A program made the translations under genes and the position numbers. From positions 62,001-126,000 of the forward strand of contig NW_001799025.1 in NCBI RefSeq assembly GCF_000165425.1: a stretch of DNA of 64,000 nucleotides. The letters are read 5' to 3'. Below the pieces are notes generated by a model. That model had not been told where the DNA came from and did no database searches. It saw nothing but the letters and a program-made list of their open reading frames with translations. Every line of letters starts with the position of its first letter. Position 1 is the stretch's first letter. Below are positions 14,201-25,954 of this stretch, piece after piece. The stretch is from Paramecium tetraurelia (taxonomy: Eukaryota; Ciliophora; Oligohymenophorea; Peniculida; Parameciidae).

Positions 14201-14496
14201 CTATCATCATCAAGAGACTTCAGCAAGAACATCAATTAGTATAGTCTTGTATCTGTAGTCGCTTGCCATTCTACTTATGGGTAGCTTTTTACGTTCCATA
14301 GAGGAATAGAGAAGCTCCAAAAGGCAAACGTTTAAGAAGGACTCATTTACTCTATTATTGTCTCTTGTATTGGGTAGTATTCACTAAGCAATGAATTTTC
14401 ATAATCATTAAACGGGCAACCTTACACCAACCCCTGGAGCAAGATAATTGAAATAACAATCATCATTTTCAATCTACTGAGATTTTGTGAATTCAT
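5273..14496 (-). CDS. Giant membrane protein: signal peptide, Cys-rich region, beta-helix repeats, multi-TM C-terminus
   Basis: A gene of about 9.2 kb encodes roughly 3,000 residues. It starts with a signal peptide (ATG 14496 or 14466, MMIVISIILLQGLVQG). An N-terminal ectodomain spans about 14450-13100 and a cysteine-dense furin/EGF-like region about 13100-11340. A long tract at about 11300-6900 consists of short repeats rich in I, V, N and S at regular spacing, as in right-handed parallel beta-helices. Several TM segments follow at about 6560-5700 (for example LPMIYIFLFLSMYLILL and GFVLPSFLVIAFLIPAIFF), then a charged cytoplasmic tail ending VHPMIIEAN. The tail contains a probable 26-nt intron near 5375-5400. 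Several further introns exist but were not all placed. Ciliates carry families of very large proteins of this architecture, but ligand and function are unknown. Surface adhesion or reception is an inference. Confidence 0.7.
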
Positions 14497-15525
14497 CACA
14501 ATTACTTAACTATTTAATTAATTAATAATTGAAGAAATGATATGAGCCGAGTTAAAAGTAATAATGTTTCTATTTATTAAATTATTTGATCTCAATATGA
14601 TCATGATTACAAAAATAATATAATAAATTTTAATATATTTGATATCAATTTTTTAATTCATCAGTTGTTACTCATTTTTACTTTTTAGAGGATCTCATTG
14701 TTGTTTTAATTATTATATTGTTGTCTATTTTTAACTCTTAATTATTTCCAATTTAGTATTTCGAAAAATATCAAAAACTAATATTCATTCAGCTTAAATA
14801 ATGTTTTCAATGCACATTAAATAATTGTTGATTAAGGGATGAAATGATAACATATTTTAAAAATGTAATTAATTTGAATAGTAAAATAGTTTCACTATTT
14901 CTATGCCTTAAAATTAACTAAAACAATTACTAATAATGCAAAATCCAATTATTCATATTGAATATTTCAATTAATCAATAGAATAATGACATATTTTTGG
15001 GATTTTTTATTAATTTATCTTAACTATTACTGCACCTCTAATAAACGACCAAATTAATCATTGCAAACTATTTTTAATATCCATAATATGTTGTTTAAAT
15101 TATGATTCTTATTGTGGTTCACCAAATAAATTGAAAAAACCTATTAATGCATGGTTTTATAACTTGCTTTTGAATTAATTTTGTTAATTACTCAATAAAT
15201 TTGTTAAGACATTGTCATTTAGCTTCTGTATGTCTAATTTTATTGCTTAAATAATTTTATTTATTTCTTTACTCAATAGGTTTTGTTAATAATTATAATA
15301 ATTAATAATAATAATCAATATTCCAAAAATAAATATAAATTGATTCTCCAACATCTTTAAATATTTTGAACCTAAACATGAAATTTATTTATTTTATATT
15401 ATCTGTAGAATATTGAATAAAACTCTGCGTTATTCCTTAAATTCAAATATAAAAAGTTCAAAATTAGCAATAGTCTAATGACGCTAATTATTAATTATTA
15501 TTACATAATCACTACCTTTGGTTAG
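14497..15525. other. AT-rich intergenic region
   Basis: About 1 kb between divergent genes, with long A/T runs and no convincing frame on either strand. It probably contains the upstream regions of the giant minus-strand gene and the AGC kinase. Confidence 0.5.
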
Positions 15526-16788
15526 ATGGGCTTGTGTATTTCAAAACAGGAAGGGGAACAACATAATACTTTATAAAAGGAAGGATTATTATATGATTAG
15601 GATAATTTTGAACAAAATATTGAGTAAATCAGAATTAGTGATGAGGAGAAAATATCTATACAAGATTTTTAGTTTTTATAAGTATATTATATATAAAACG
15701 AGGTTCTTGGAAGAGGAGGCTATGGAAAGGTTGTTTTGGTGAATTATAAAAGCTAACAAAAATTATATGCTATGAAAATAATCAGAAAAGACCTAATTTC
15801 TTAAATGAACTCCAGACTCTACATGGAGACTGAGAGAAACATTTTAGTTATGGTCAAAAGTCCATTTATTGTAAATCTGCATTATGCTTTTCAAACTAAG
15901 TATAAATTATACATAGTAATTGATTTTATGATAGGAGGTATTATTTATAATTTATAAAAAAAAGGAGAACTATTTTATCATTTGAAGCGTCTTGGAAAAA
16001 TGGAAGAATCTTGGGCCAAATTCTATTGCGCTGAATTGATATTGGCAATCGAATATTTACATAGCAAAAATATCATCTACAGAGATCTTAAACCAGAAAA
16101 TGTCCTGTTGGATTCTGAAGGTCACATAAAGATTACAGATTTCGGATTGTGTAAAACTGATATCAAGGATGGAGATTTCACAACGACCATTTGTGGCACA
16201 TATGATTATATGGCTCCTGAGATCTATCTGAAAAAGGTATACACTTAAATAATCCATTCAGGGACATAATCAAACTGCTGATTGGTATTCCTTAGGCGTT
16301 CTCCTGTATGTAATGTTACAAGGAATTCCTCCTTTTTATTCTTAAAACAAACGCTAGATGATTCGAAGTAGATTGGAGAGGCAAATTGAATTCAAGACGC
16401 CCATCTCAGATGTTGCCTCTGATTTAATCAAATAGTTGCTTAAGAATAACGTATGAGAGTTCATTTTAATCTTTTAATTAGCCTAAGGATCGTTTAGGAT
16501 CTGATGGAGTAAATGAAATCAAGTCTCATCCCTTCTTCTAAGATTTGGATTGGGATGAGGTATTGCACAAGAGATTGCCTGCTCCTTTCAAACCAAAATT
16601 GCTTAGTGATAGAGACTTAAGAAATTTTGATGATGTATTCCTCATAAATTTCTTAGGATTTCACCAAGGAAACCATTCAAGACACTCCAGTCTAGTCTAT
16701 GATTCAAGAGGATATGTATGAGTAGTTCACGTATCAAGAACCTGATATGTTTGTAACTATGAATTAGAATTTCTCCCTTGATAAATGA
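15526..16788 (+). CDS. AGC-family Ser/Thr kinase (S6K/PKB/SGK-like)
   Basis: Six exons encode 378 residues. Introns are 15682-15702 (21 nt), 15938-15964 (27), 16237-16261 (25), 16451-16481 (31) and 16635-16656 (22). The kinase domain shows the glycine loop [10 protein letters not shown], Lys in [13 protein letters not shown] and GGELF hallmarks, [17 protein letters not shown], and activation loop [14 protein letters not shown]. The C-tail has a turn-like motif (DTPVQ) and a hydrophobic motif YEQFTY, so it looks like a PDK1 client that is also phosphorylated at the tail. The N-terminus MGLCISK suggests myristoylation at Gly2 and palmitoylation at Cys4, hence membrane attachment. The first two introns are multiples of three without TGA; they are called introns because removal restores the conserved FLQVLGRGG and MIGGELFYHL. 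The exact AGC subfamily is uncertain. Confidence 0.85.
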
Positions 16789-16838
16789 TTTTATTTATAT
16801 ATATTGAATTACAAATAAAAAAATTAGCAGCATCAGGG

Positions 16839-17309
16839 ATGGATAATGGAAAAATAATTAACTTTTAAGATTTCGATGAGATTGAATGTGATTAAGAATA
16901 TATGGCTTTAACTTTTAGCAACAACAATAAAAAGCTCAAGAATTATGAAAAAGCTTTAGAAAAATTCAAATCTTCCATTTAACAAGGCTTTATCTATATC
17001 AATAGTAATTTGGATTTTTTCAATCTAAACTCATCACATGATGGCATCCTGATTGATGAGTAAAATAATAAGATATAAGTTATTGATGAACCTATCATTG
17101 GAACTTAACTAGTGCTTAAAAAAGATAAAACTCAATTATTGAATGATAGAAAGAGACACTTAATCAATATCGATCCTCATTCCTATAAAATAGATGTTAA
17201 GACAGAAGAGAAGGATTAAGATAAAAATGGTCTATTGAATAAAATTGATTAAATGATTAAAGAAGAAAAGGTTAAGGCAAAGAAAAAAAATTTATAAAAA
17301 AAATAGTGA
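16839..17309 (+). CDS. Hypothetical protein, 156 aa
   Basis: A single exon from ATG 16839 to TGA 17307-17309, 50 bp downstream of the AGC kinase on the same strand. The product is hydrophilic: an acidic N-terminus (FQDFDEIECDQEY), a middle with NYEKALEKFKSS, and a very basic tail rich in lysine (KEEKVKAKKKNLQKKQ). There is no signal peptide, TM segment or known motif. The basic tail could bind nucleic acid or membrane, but no family was recognised. TAA/TAG-encoded glutamines are spread through the frame as in neighbouring genes. Confidence 0.6.
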
Positions 17310-17754
17310 AGAAATTAACAGTGTTTTATAAATAAGCTTTTATTTTTTTAGTTTTCTATATACACAGAATTTATCACTTATACGTTATATTATTAATTTT
17401 TACTTCATTTTAACCATCTTCTGCATAATTAGAACATTTTTTGAAATATTTAATTTTATTTAATATTTGAACTAAATTTAATGATTTTCATACTATTATG
17501 AACTTAGGAGATGTCATTAAACATATATCCTAGCTATCAAAGTATAATTCTTAATAAATTTTATAAATCCAAATTATTTAGTTTACAAATAAACAGGAAT
17601 AAATTATAATCTAAATATCAATATTGATAGCCCTTATTGTTTTTTAGTAAAAAATTATGATAGAAAATAAACTATAGTTTATTAATTATAGGACTTAAAA
17701 GAAATTCATCTACATATATAAACAACATAAAGTAAATAAAATTATTAAAGATAA
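17310..17754. other. AT-rich convergent intergenic region
   Basis: About 445 bp between convergent genes, with oligo-T and oligo-A runs but no distinct coding frame or RNA gene recognised. Confidence 0.5.
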
Positions 17755-18863
17755 TCATTCATAATATCTAATCCTTCCTCCATATTAATTATAAACAGTA
17801 TCAACTCTATATAAAGATTATTAAAGTTAAGAGTAATTTGAAGAGAAATAGTTATTAAATTACAATGTCTAATTCCTCAAATCTGATTCATAATTCTAGT
17901 TTTCAAGCTTATGTTATTTATAATGTTCCCTCAGCTTATCCATATAATCTAAATCTAAATAATACATACTTGAATCAAATAATGATTTTGGTCTCTCCTC
18001 CCTGATTAGATCAAAACCTTTTCTATACTTCTAATGATCATAAGTCTATGATTCTTTTTGTTTTTTTGAATCCGTTGTCTCTTCTTACAAATATGAATTA
18101 GAGACGAGAAATACTGGAGGAGAAATAAGACTGTATAATTGCTTTTATGTCAAGTAATCTTAATGTTATTCGCATTTTAAAATCTTTATTAATGCCTAAA
18201 ATTCTTCTCTACTAAAATGGAATCCATATTATTCAATTAGATCTCTAATTGAATCTTCTGCTAAATATCCTGTCTTTTTCGTTGGATATTTGATACTAAT
18301 GACTTTCCAAATTTCATGAATGTCATAATAGACCCATTAATGTAACTCATATTTTAATTGATTAAGTTCTCTTGTTGAAATAATGATTCTTTCAAAAAAT
18401 CTCAATATAAATTCCCTATTCCATTGTGCCATAACTTGATTAGTACTTTCTTTAACACTGGGGGTGGTTTTCTTTTAAGATGATTACGGTAAGATGAAAT
18501 TGATAAATGTTTCAAGATTAACATCATCAATCTTAAAACAATAGGAATGAAGGAACTCCCATTCTTTAAATGAACAATGCACTTGGCCTTCTGTAAGAAA
18601 ATCATGAAATTTCTTCTTTGTAATATAGCCCCTCCCTAACTTGTCTAGTTATTCGAATGCTAATTGAATATCGAAGTGATGATGTTCTGTTTCAGCGATT
18701 CTATAATTCTCAATCTAAGATATGGATAGTAGATTTCTACATGAATTTCCCAAGAGGCGAGAGCTTTTAATAGATGTGCTAAATCTCTTTCAATTTTTTT
18801 ATTATTAGTCTTAATAGTCGTTATCATAATATTGTATAAATTTAATTGAAATATATTAATCAT
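17755..18863 (-). CDS. EF-hand-like protein, 360 aa
   Basis: Two exons with a 26-nt intron (18715-18740) encode 360 residues. The N-terminal part contains a helix-loop-helix resembling an EF-hand (FEQLDKLGRGYITKKKF, about residues 75-91), followed by a second weaker unit with KIDDVNLETFINFI. A later segment near the middle also has an EF-hand-like pair (TKKTGYLAEDSIRDLIEQYG). The loops are imperfect, with Lys or Gly where acidic ligands are usual, so calcium binding is doubtful. The tail is Gln/Asn/Tyr-rich and ends YNQYGGRIRYYE. A stop lies immediately upstream of the ATG at 18863, which supports that start. Without a profile search the family stays uncertain; a calcyphosin- or centrin-like ciliary or cortical protein is a guess. 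Confidence 0.55.
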
Positions 18864-18940
18864 TCAGTTTTAATATTTTCGAAATAGGATAACCAATTTA
18901 TAATAGATGTAAGTGATAAATAATGTAAATAATATAAATT

Positions 18941-19963
18941 ATGTATAAATTAAATACAATACAAGGACATTCATTTTTAAATTTCCAGGCTCCCTTGAAT
19001 TACTTTTCAAAAAGAAAACTCTTTCAACTGGCCAATGAAATAAAACCAAGAAAAAGAGATTCTCTTGGTAGAGTAGTACTTTCCTCATCTCTTCCGAAAA
19101 GTTTCTGGTTCAGAGATTACGACTAAGTGAGAGTAGTTAATAAAAAGTTAAGAGAAAGTCGTCCTAATAATCACAGAATACAGAACCCCGTTTATTTCAA
19201 GAGAAAAGAGGTTCAAGAATGTCTACTACATTACACAATCAAAGCAAGTACACCTAATCCTTCTAAGAAATGGAAAAAGTATAGGAATTTAATGTTGGAG
19301 AATAACTATCATGTTCAGATGTCTCGAGAGTAAATAAAATAAAAATTTTAAGACACTCTTAATTTTTTGATCCCTAATAAACAATCTTCGCCTCCTAAGA
19401 GTCAACGTGGATCATTCATGTATTCGTAGTAATAACAATGTTTATTTGAACATCGAACAAGTTAACAATCCAAATTGAAGCGTGTTAGTAGACAAACATC
19501 AAATAGGAAGGATGATAGTATGAGATCAATTGATAGACACTTCCAAGATATCGATTGTTAATAAAGCAATTTCAATCATTCCTATATTCAAGACAAAATG
19601 ATTCCATCCAACCAGATTACTCCCAGAAATCGATTCTTCAAAGATTGTTTCAGGTTATATGGAATAGATTCTTAAGTATTAGCACCAAAAAATAAATTGA
19701 TATTTACTGATTCTGTACAATTAGTGGAATCTTAAGAAACTAGATGTGATAAAAACGAAGGCATTTAAAGTTATCGAGAAAAATCAAACTAAAAGTAGAA
19801 TAATTTACTAAATTTAATTAAGAAGTAAAGATAAAAGAACTTATAAACCAAAACAATATCTCCTAAGTAACCTAAATTAAATACCTCAACATCTAAAGAT
19901 AACAAAATTGTTAATATCTATTTCCCATCTCTCAAAAAAATTAATGTAAGAAATCTTTCTTGA
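18941..19963 (+). CDS. Hypothetical basic protein, 340 aa
   Basis: One uninterrupted exon from ATG 18941 to TGA 19961-19963. The protein is strongly basic and rich in Ser, Asn and Gln. Notable segments are SFWFRDYDQVRVVNKKLRES near residue 60, KKWKKYRNLMLENNYHVQ near residue 110, and a Q-run (YSQQQQC) from TAG/TAA codons. There is no TM, signal peptide or catalytic motif. It is head-to-head with the EF-hand-like gene (starts 77 bp apart), so they may share an upstream region. Disordered scaffold or cytoskeletal linker roles are possible, but nothing specific is visible. Confidence 0.6.
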
Positions 19964-20030
19964 TTGTCTTTTTATTTATATTTATTTATACTTCAATATA
20001 TTATTAAATATTTGTTAAACACTACAGTTA

Positions 20031-20561
20031 ATGAAATAATAATAATATTAACAAACTTAGAGTATTCGTGGCTACTCACCTGCTACAGTGCCACCCAATA
20101 TTCAGCATAATCACAATAGTAAGGATATTCAATTAACTCTTAGATTTGCCTCTTTCAAATTAGTTTAATGAAGAAATTTAACATAGAATAAAACTCAAGT
20201 ATCAAGAATTAGGATTGAAACAGCCCTTGTATCCACAATAAACCCAAATTTTATCATCTGAAAATGGAATCTACAATTTCAGAAAAGTGTTCGATCCTGT
20301 AAGAGATGGTCGACCTGAATTCCACATGGACCCAAGTAAGCGACATAATCATAATTGTTAGAGTATATGGATCAGCTCAAAGATTACAAGAGCAAGTATT
20401 TAGCACCCAGTAGGAACTACGATCTGCAGTACAGGAATCCAACCTTGAATATTAAGAATCATGACTTTTATTTCTAAGATTTCTATATGAATCTATACGA
20501 ATAAGACAAAGAGGAGATCTTTTTTAATAAATATGGCAAGAAGTTTGTTTATCAAGAATGA
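20031..20561 (+). CDS. Hypothetical protein, 159 aa
   Basis: Three exons with introns at 20119-20143 (25 nt) and 20336-20361 (26 nt) encode 159 residues. The start is ATG 20031 followed by Gln codons (MKQQQYQQTQSIRGYSPA). The second half has a conserved-looking core: GIYNFRKVFDPVRDGRPEFH, then YMDQLKDYKSKYLAPSRNYD and HDFYFQDFYMNLYEQDKEE. It is soluble, with many aromatics in its C-terminal half. It lies 67 bp after the previous plus-strand gene and is convergent with the kinase at 20582. The family was not recognised. Confidence 0.6.
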
Positions 20562-20581
20562 TTTATATAAAAATATTGAAT

Positions 20582-21761
20582 TCAACTTTTAAAGATATCT
20601 AATTATAATAACTAATGATAGACAAATATAAGATACTTCTTTAGCTGTAGCTCTCTGATATGGGTCAACCACAAAAATGCGAGACAACAATTTTTAGACC
20701 TCACGATCTTGATTAGTTATATTCGATTCATTGTTTCTTATTTTTTTAAACAATTCTCTTTCATTCTCTCCTTTGAAAGGGAAGCTCCCTTGCAACAGAG
20801 CAACTAACAGAACACCTGTAGCCCATATATCTGCTCCTCTCCCATCATACTTAAGTTTAGAGACTACTTCAGGTGCCATATAACTAGGTGTACCACAATG
20901 ACAAGTAATAGGTTGGTTAGTAAATGTGCTGAATCCGAAATCAATGAGTTTAATTCGTTTATTTTGTATCAGAATATTTTCTAACTTGATATCTCTATGA
21001 CAAACATTCCTATCATGTATATAATGCAAGATTTTGAGTAACTGATGAATGATATGAAGTGCAAATTCTTTGGGTATGGTCCTTGTAGAATTAGATTTGA
21101 GCAATTGATATAGAGATTCAGTACCACAATATTCCATCACTAGATTGATATAAGTGGTGTAATGATAGACATCATAAAGTTTAGTGATTTGATCGTGAGA
21201 GAGAATTCTGAGAGCATTAATTTCTTTGATTAGGTTGTTGAACCTTTCCCCCTTGAGTTAAGCCTTATCATACATTTTGATAGCAACTTTATTGCCATGG
21301 CGGTCAGTTCCCATTTTGACTATGGCATAACTACCCTTGCCAATAATAGGCCCAATAGAATAGATCTTATCATCACAGGTAGATGGTATCTATTTATAGA
21401 GATTGTCTTGATGAATGGTGGAATCCTTGGCACTCAAATTGCCTTGGATTCTCTTCCTTTATATTTTGGAAGATAATCTTAATTGTTGTTGATGCGTGTT
21501 ATAGGGTATTGTATTGCATTATTGACTCTCTTTGGTACTTAGATAGCGTTATTCATTGTTTGAGTTCTTGGTGTTGAAGTTGTCTTCAAGTTTGGCTAAT
21601 TCTCTGCCTCGACTGGGAGTTCTAATTTTGAAGTAAGTAGTAAGATTGTTGATTCTATGGTTGGCCAATCTGGAGGGAGGGGGTTTGGATGAGTTATCAG
21701 GGAGGTTTTCTTTGTTTTCGATGGATCGAAGGGCTTCTCTGGGTGGTTTGCGAATATTCAT
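20582..21761 (-). CDS. CAMK/SNF1-like Ser/Thr protein kinase, 384 aa
   Basis: Two exons; the 25-nt intron (20612-20636) lies just before the last eight codons. Residues 1-135 are a basic, Gln/Ser-rich N-terminal extension. The kinase domain follows: glycine loop IIGKGSYAIVKMG, Lys in VAIKMYDKAQ, catalytic loop VCHRDIKLENILI, DFGFSTF, and activation segment CHCGTPSYMAPEVVSK, then ADIWATGVLLVALLQGSFPF. All catalytic residues are present. The domain organisation resembles CAMKL kinases (SNF1/AMPK, MARK), but no UBA or KA1 domain fits in the short tail, which ends soon after DPYQRATAKE. It is head-to-head with citrate synthase (starts 168 bp apart). Confidence 0.85.
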
Positions 21762-21929
21762 GAATCGGTTAATAATTAAATATAAATTGGGAGTTCATTA
21801 TAAAAATTATAGTTATACACAAGTGAATTATATATGAATAAATAGAGAGCATATGATGATAATTATATTAATAATGCGTCAGTGATTAAATAATAGAAAG
21901 AAGTGTTTATAGTGAGAGACTCATTAAAT

Positions 21930-23441
21930 ATGATAAGAATTCAATAACTGGGATAGCAATTTAATGCAACCAAATCAACATTGACAATTCAGGATTCAAG
22001 ATCTGGAAAGAAATACGAGATTCCCATCTCTAATAATTTCATTAAGGCAAGCGATCTTGAGAAGATAAAAGATGACAATGGTTCAATCATTCGTTCTTAT
22101 GATCCTGGTTATATGAACACAGTTAATTGCGTAAATTTTGCATTCATACAAGACATCCAAAATTAGTTTCATAGATGGAGACAATGGAATTCTCGAATAT
22201 CGAGGTTATCCCATTGAGCAATTAGCTGAAAAAAGCACTTATTTGGAAGTGGCCTTTCTACTCATCTACGGTGAATTGCCAACTCAATTGCAATATGATA
22301 AATGGTGCAAAAAGTAAGCAATTATTTATTAATTAATTTTAGAATCCAAACTCACACATTTGTCCATCAAGACCTATATGGACTCTTGTCATAATTCAGA
22401 TATGATGCACATCCTATGGGAATGGTTATCAGTTCATTATCAGCTGTAAGCACTCTACATCCAGAAGCCAATCCAGCTTTGTCAGGACAAAATATCTATG
22501 CAGTATCATTTAATCTAATTCAAGGATCAAAAATCTAGGAACAAATAAATTCACAGAATGATTGGATCCATCACAACAATAACATCACTTGCATATAGAA
22601 ATAGAATAGGAAGACAACCAAATCAACCTCATTAATAATTAGGATATGTTGATAATTTCTTATATATGATGGATAGACTTAATGAATCCAGTTACACTCC
22701 ACATCCAACAATTGCAAAAGTCTTAGACATTCTCTTCATCTTGCATGCAGAACATGAATTGAATTGTTCCACTTCTGCTGTTAGACATCTCACTTCAAGT
22801 GGAGTTGATATTTATACAGCTATTGCTGGAGCTGCTGCTGCTCTCTATGGTCCTAAACATGGTGGTGCCAATGAGGCAGTCTTGAGAATGCTTGAAAAAA
22901 TTGGATCTAAACAAAATATTCCTTAATTCATTGAAAATGTGAAAAATAAGAAAGCACTTCTCTTTGGATTTGGTCATAGAGTTTATAAATCTTATGATCC
23001 CAGAGCAAAAATTGTTAAATAATTAGCTTACTAAGTCTTTGATTTGGTTGGCAAAGATCCATTAATTGAAATTGCTTTGGAATTAGAGAACATTGCATTA
23101 AATGATAAGTATTTCAAAGATAGATCACTATATCCAAATGTTGATTTCTACACTGGAATCATTTATAAAGTAATCAGTCCTTCTTATTATTTAAGGCTCT
23201 TGGATTCCCCACTGATATGTTTCCATTGTTATTTGCCATCCCTAGAATCTCTGGATGGCTTGCTCATTGGTGTGAATTCCTTGACGACCCTGAAAATAAA
23301 ATTGTTAGACCAAGATAAAACTATTAAGGATACAAAACAAGAGAGTACGTCCCTATTGACTAAAGAAAACAGACAGATGCATATATTCATGCACCATCAA
23401 CTTCCTTTTCAACAAGAAGAAATGTTTCTGTTTAAAAATGA
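21930..23441 (+). CDS. Citrate synthase, mitochondrial
   Basis: Five exons encode 470 residues, the usual length. Introns are 22131-22152 (22 nt), 22314-22342 (29), 22503-22524 (22) and 23170-23195 (26). The enzyme condenses acetyl-CoA and oxaloacetate to citrate in the TCA cycle. The N-terminus MIRIQQLGQQFNATKS is Arg- and Gln-rich without acidic residues, fitting a mitochondrial presequence. Family landmarks include [41 protein letters not shown] with a catalytic His, [11 protein letters not shown] with the second catalytic His, [14 protein letters not shown], and [20 protein letters not shown] near the end. In Tetrahymena the same protein also forms 14-nm filaments, so a second structural role is possible here but not shown. 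The stop is TGA 23439-23441. Confidence 0.97.
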
Positions 23442-23530
23442 ATATGAAATAGTATTCACGGAATTTATAATATTCTAAAATTAGATTTATAAAATCAACT
23501 CATTGAAAAAATTAGATCCTTCAATATTCC

Positions 23531-24856
23531 TCATTCTAAATCAATTTTAATGAGATCAATTCTTTCCTAATGTTGATTGTAGAGTATTTATTGTAAGTTT
23601 AACTTTAAATCTTCATATTAAATTGATAAAAATTAATAGCCAATTGTTGTTTGCTTAAATTATAAATTGCATATCAACTATTAAAATTTTAAACTACATT
23701 TTTTAGTTATCTTGTGTTACTATTAAAAACCATTTTTCTAATTCTTAAATAGACTTTAAATTTTAGTTAAGTTATTACAATTAATTAAAATTTGTATATT
23801 AATGTAAACGATTGATTTGCCAATTATAAATTTGTATATTCCAGGTTCTTAAATTATTTAATTGTTGAATTCTAATTTTATAACTATTGAAGGGTTATCA
23901 ATTGCGTTTGGATCATCTTTTTGAGTAATTTATGCAGATAGCAATTTCATTTATGTAAAAATTGTTGTAAACTATTTAATTACAAATAATTCAGGACTGA
24001 TACATGGTGGAAAAACTGCAGGTACTGCAAATGTTTAATTTTATATATACCTACATGATAAATGGTATAATCAAAGCTTAAATCTGAGTATGTAGTTGTG
24101 GGTTCCTTAACTAAATGAAATGAATTCGAAGTGTCATAATTAAATCCTAAATAAGTAGTTAAAAATTGAAATTTGTCTCCCTAAATTAAATCTATATTAG
24201 AAATGTGGTAAGCAATAGGTCCAGTAGGAAATCGCGTTTTTTTATATGGAATCGTTTCTTCAATACCTATAAGTATCTAATAACCGACTTGATTTAAATT
24301 TTAAAATAATAATGGATCTTTAGTAATACCTACAGCAACGTCACTTTCTGAAATTTCTTCTATCTATTTATAATTTTAAGACATACAAAGATTTCAAAAT
24401 TAACAGGTCCTTAACATCCAAAATTCACGAGAGAGATAATAGCGTTTTATGTGTTAGCATTTCTTAAGGGATATGTTAAGTTTATTGGAGGTATCATATT
24501 AAGATTACTTATTATTTGAACTCTTTAATCATCAAAAGCTTGGAAAAAATAATTAATTTATGTAATTTTTCCGAACGTAGTCTAGATTTATAATATAAAG
24601 CCTAATATTCTAACAATAAAAAACTTTTAGTTGTTATGTCCAATAATTCACAATAGAATTGAATTCCTCCAGCTTAAAATTATATTTCTTGTATAGTTAA
24701 GAAAATTTATGGTGGATTTTCAAAAGTTCCTTTAAAATACAAGGTCTAAGAGACGGTAGGGTTCAATGGTTAAGGAGAATCAATCATACCGTTGTCATAG
24801 GTTATATAGGCATATGTTCTCAAAAGGAAAAAACAGATTATTATATTGAATTACAT
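23531..24856 (-). CDS. Secreted H-type lectin domain protein
   Basis: The start ATG 24856 opens a signal peptide (MQFNIIICFFLLRTYAY). An H-type lectin-like domain follows, with TLYFKGTFENPPQIFLTI, CELLDITTKSFILQIQTT, KITQINYFFQAFDDQRVQ and NLNMIPPINLTYP. This is the pattern of agglutinin-type domains (F..PP.V.L.I..., then a beta strand with W/F-x-A-F). Introns lie at 24602-24624 (23 nt), 24364-24386 (23) and 24025-24050 (26). Further C-terminal conserved-looking segments include RFPTGPIAYHISNIDL and VFPPCISPELFVIK. The C-terminal boundary is uncertain: the frame stays open to TGA 23531-23533 (417 residues), but the last hundred codons become AT-rich and may be non-coding. The likely role is sugar binding at the cell surface or in extrusomes. 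Confidence 0.6.
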
Positions 24857-25075
24857 ATATATAATAAAAATTTACAAGAATTTTCTGAAAAGTTATTGTT
24901 CAAAAATATAAAAAATTACATATCTTTAATAATTGAAACAACTTAATTAATTAATCATGAGGAGAATCTCAACACAGTAGTCCTTAGATAATAATGGGTT
25001 TGAAATAGATAGTTTTAATTTAATCGATTTTGGGTGAGGGTTTAGTTTAAATAGATAATTATTCAAATTGATGAT

Positions 25076-25814
25076 TCATAGAATCGGATTTATATGGTCT
25101 AAATGCTGATTTATTAGGTACTTGAATTATAATAATTAATATTTACACAAATTTGCATAGAAGGCAGTAGGTTACTCTTCTTTTTCAGAGTCATCATAAA
25201 CTTGAGTCAGCTTACGTGATAGTTTTTGTGTTTGCTTCTGTAATTTAATATGCTTAAATGAATTTTGATTTTTGTTGGAATGTGTTTGTATTTAAATTAA
25301 GTTCGACTAAATGTAAATTTAAAATTTATACATTTTTGAGCACTTCTTTTTTGATTGCATAAACTAGTTTCTTCATTTGTTTAAGTACTAGATTTGTGGG
25401 AGCAAAGGGATAATTTCTAAGAATAGAAGGTTTTCTCATTATTAGAAATTGATAAGTAGTGTAAATGATCTTGGCTCCATTCTGTTCTTTCATAACTTAT
25501 TCAGGTGTGATTCGTTTGAGCAGAGATTTTAACTAAGAGTATAAAGGAGTGTTTACCTCTTCAATCAATTAGTCTTCATTCTTTTGCATAATTAATTACG
25601 AGAGTATTCGTTAGAATTCAATATTATAAGAGACTTGATGTGTTTTTGTAACAGATTTAATTGCCTTGATTTATTGCTCATTCAGGTAGAGTCTTAAATT
25701 AATGATTGTGATTACTTCTCGTTATTTGATGTTTGAACTACATATTAAATAGGTGTTCTATTTGTGAATATGGTGGTGATCTAAGATATAGATATGATGC
25801 ATTTACAACTCCAT
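25076..25814 (-). CDS. Hypothetical protein, 237 aa
   Basis: Two exons with a 25-nt intron (25307-25331) encode 237 residues. It starts MELQMHHIYILDHHHIHKQN, with a histidine cluster, and continues with helical segments such as EEVNTPLYSQLKSLLKRITP and KPSILRNYPFAPTNLVLKQM. The C-terminal part after the intron is basic (KLQKQTQKLSRKLTQVYDD) and then acidic, ending FKYLINQHLDHINPIL. No signal peptide or TM segment is present, and no family was recognised. The histidine cluster may bind metal, which is speculation. Upstream DNA in the same frame stays open without an ATG, so an extra 5' exon cannot be excluded. Confidence 0.55.
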
Positions 25815-25954
25815 TTTCCCAACAGGATTAGGTTTTACATAATTGAAATTGGATGGTCTGATTTACTTCGAACTGTGGTTCCATTAGATTTTGAATTTGA
25901 ATAGTAAAATAATTAATATTTTAATAACGATTTTTATAAATTATATTAGTTTGC

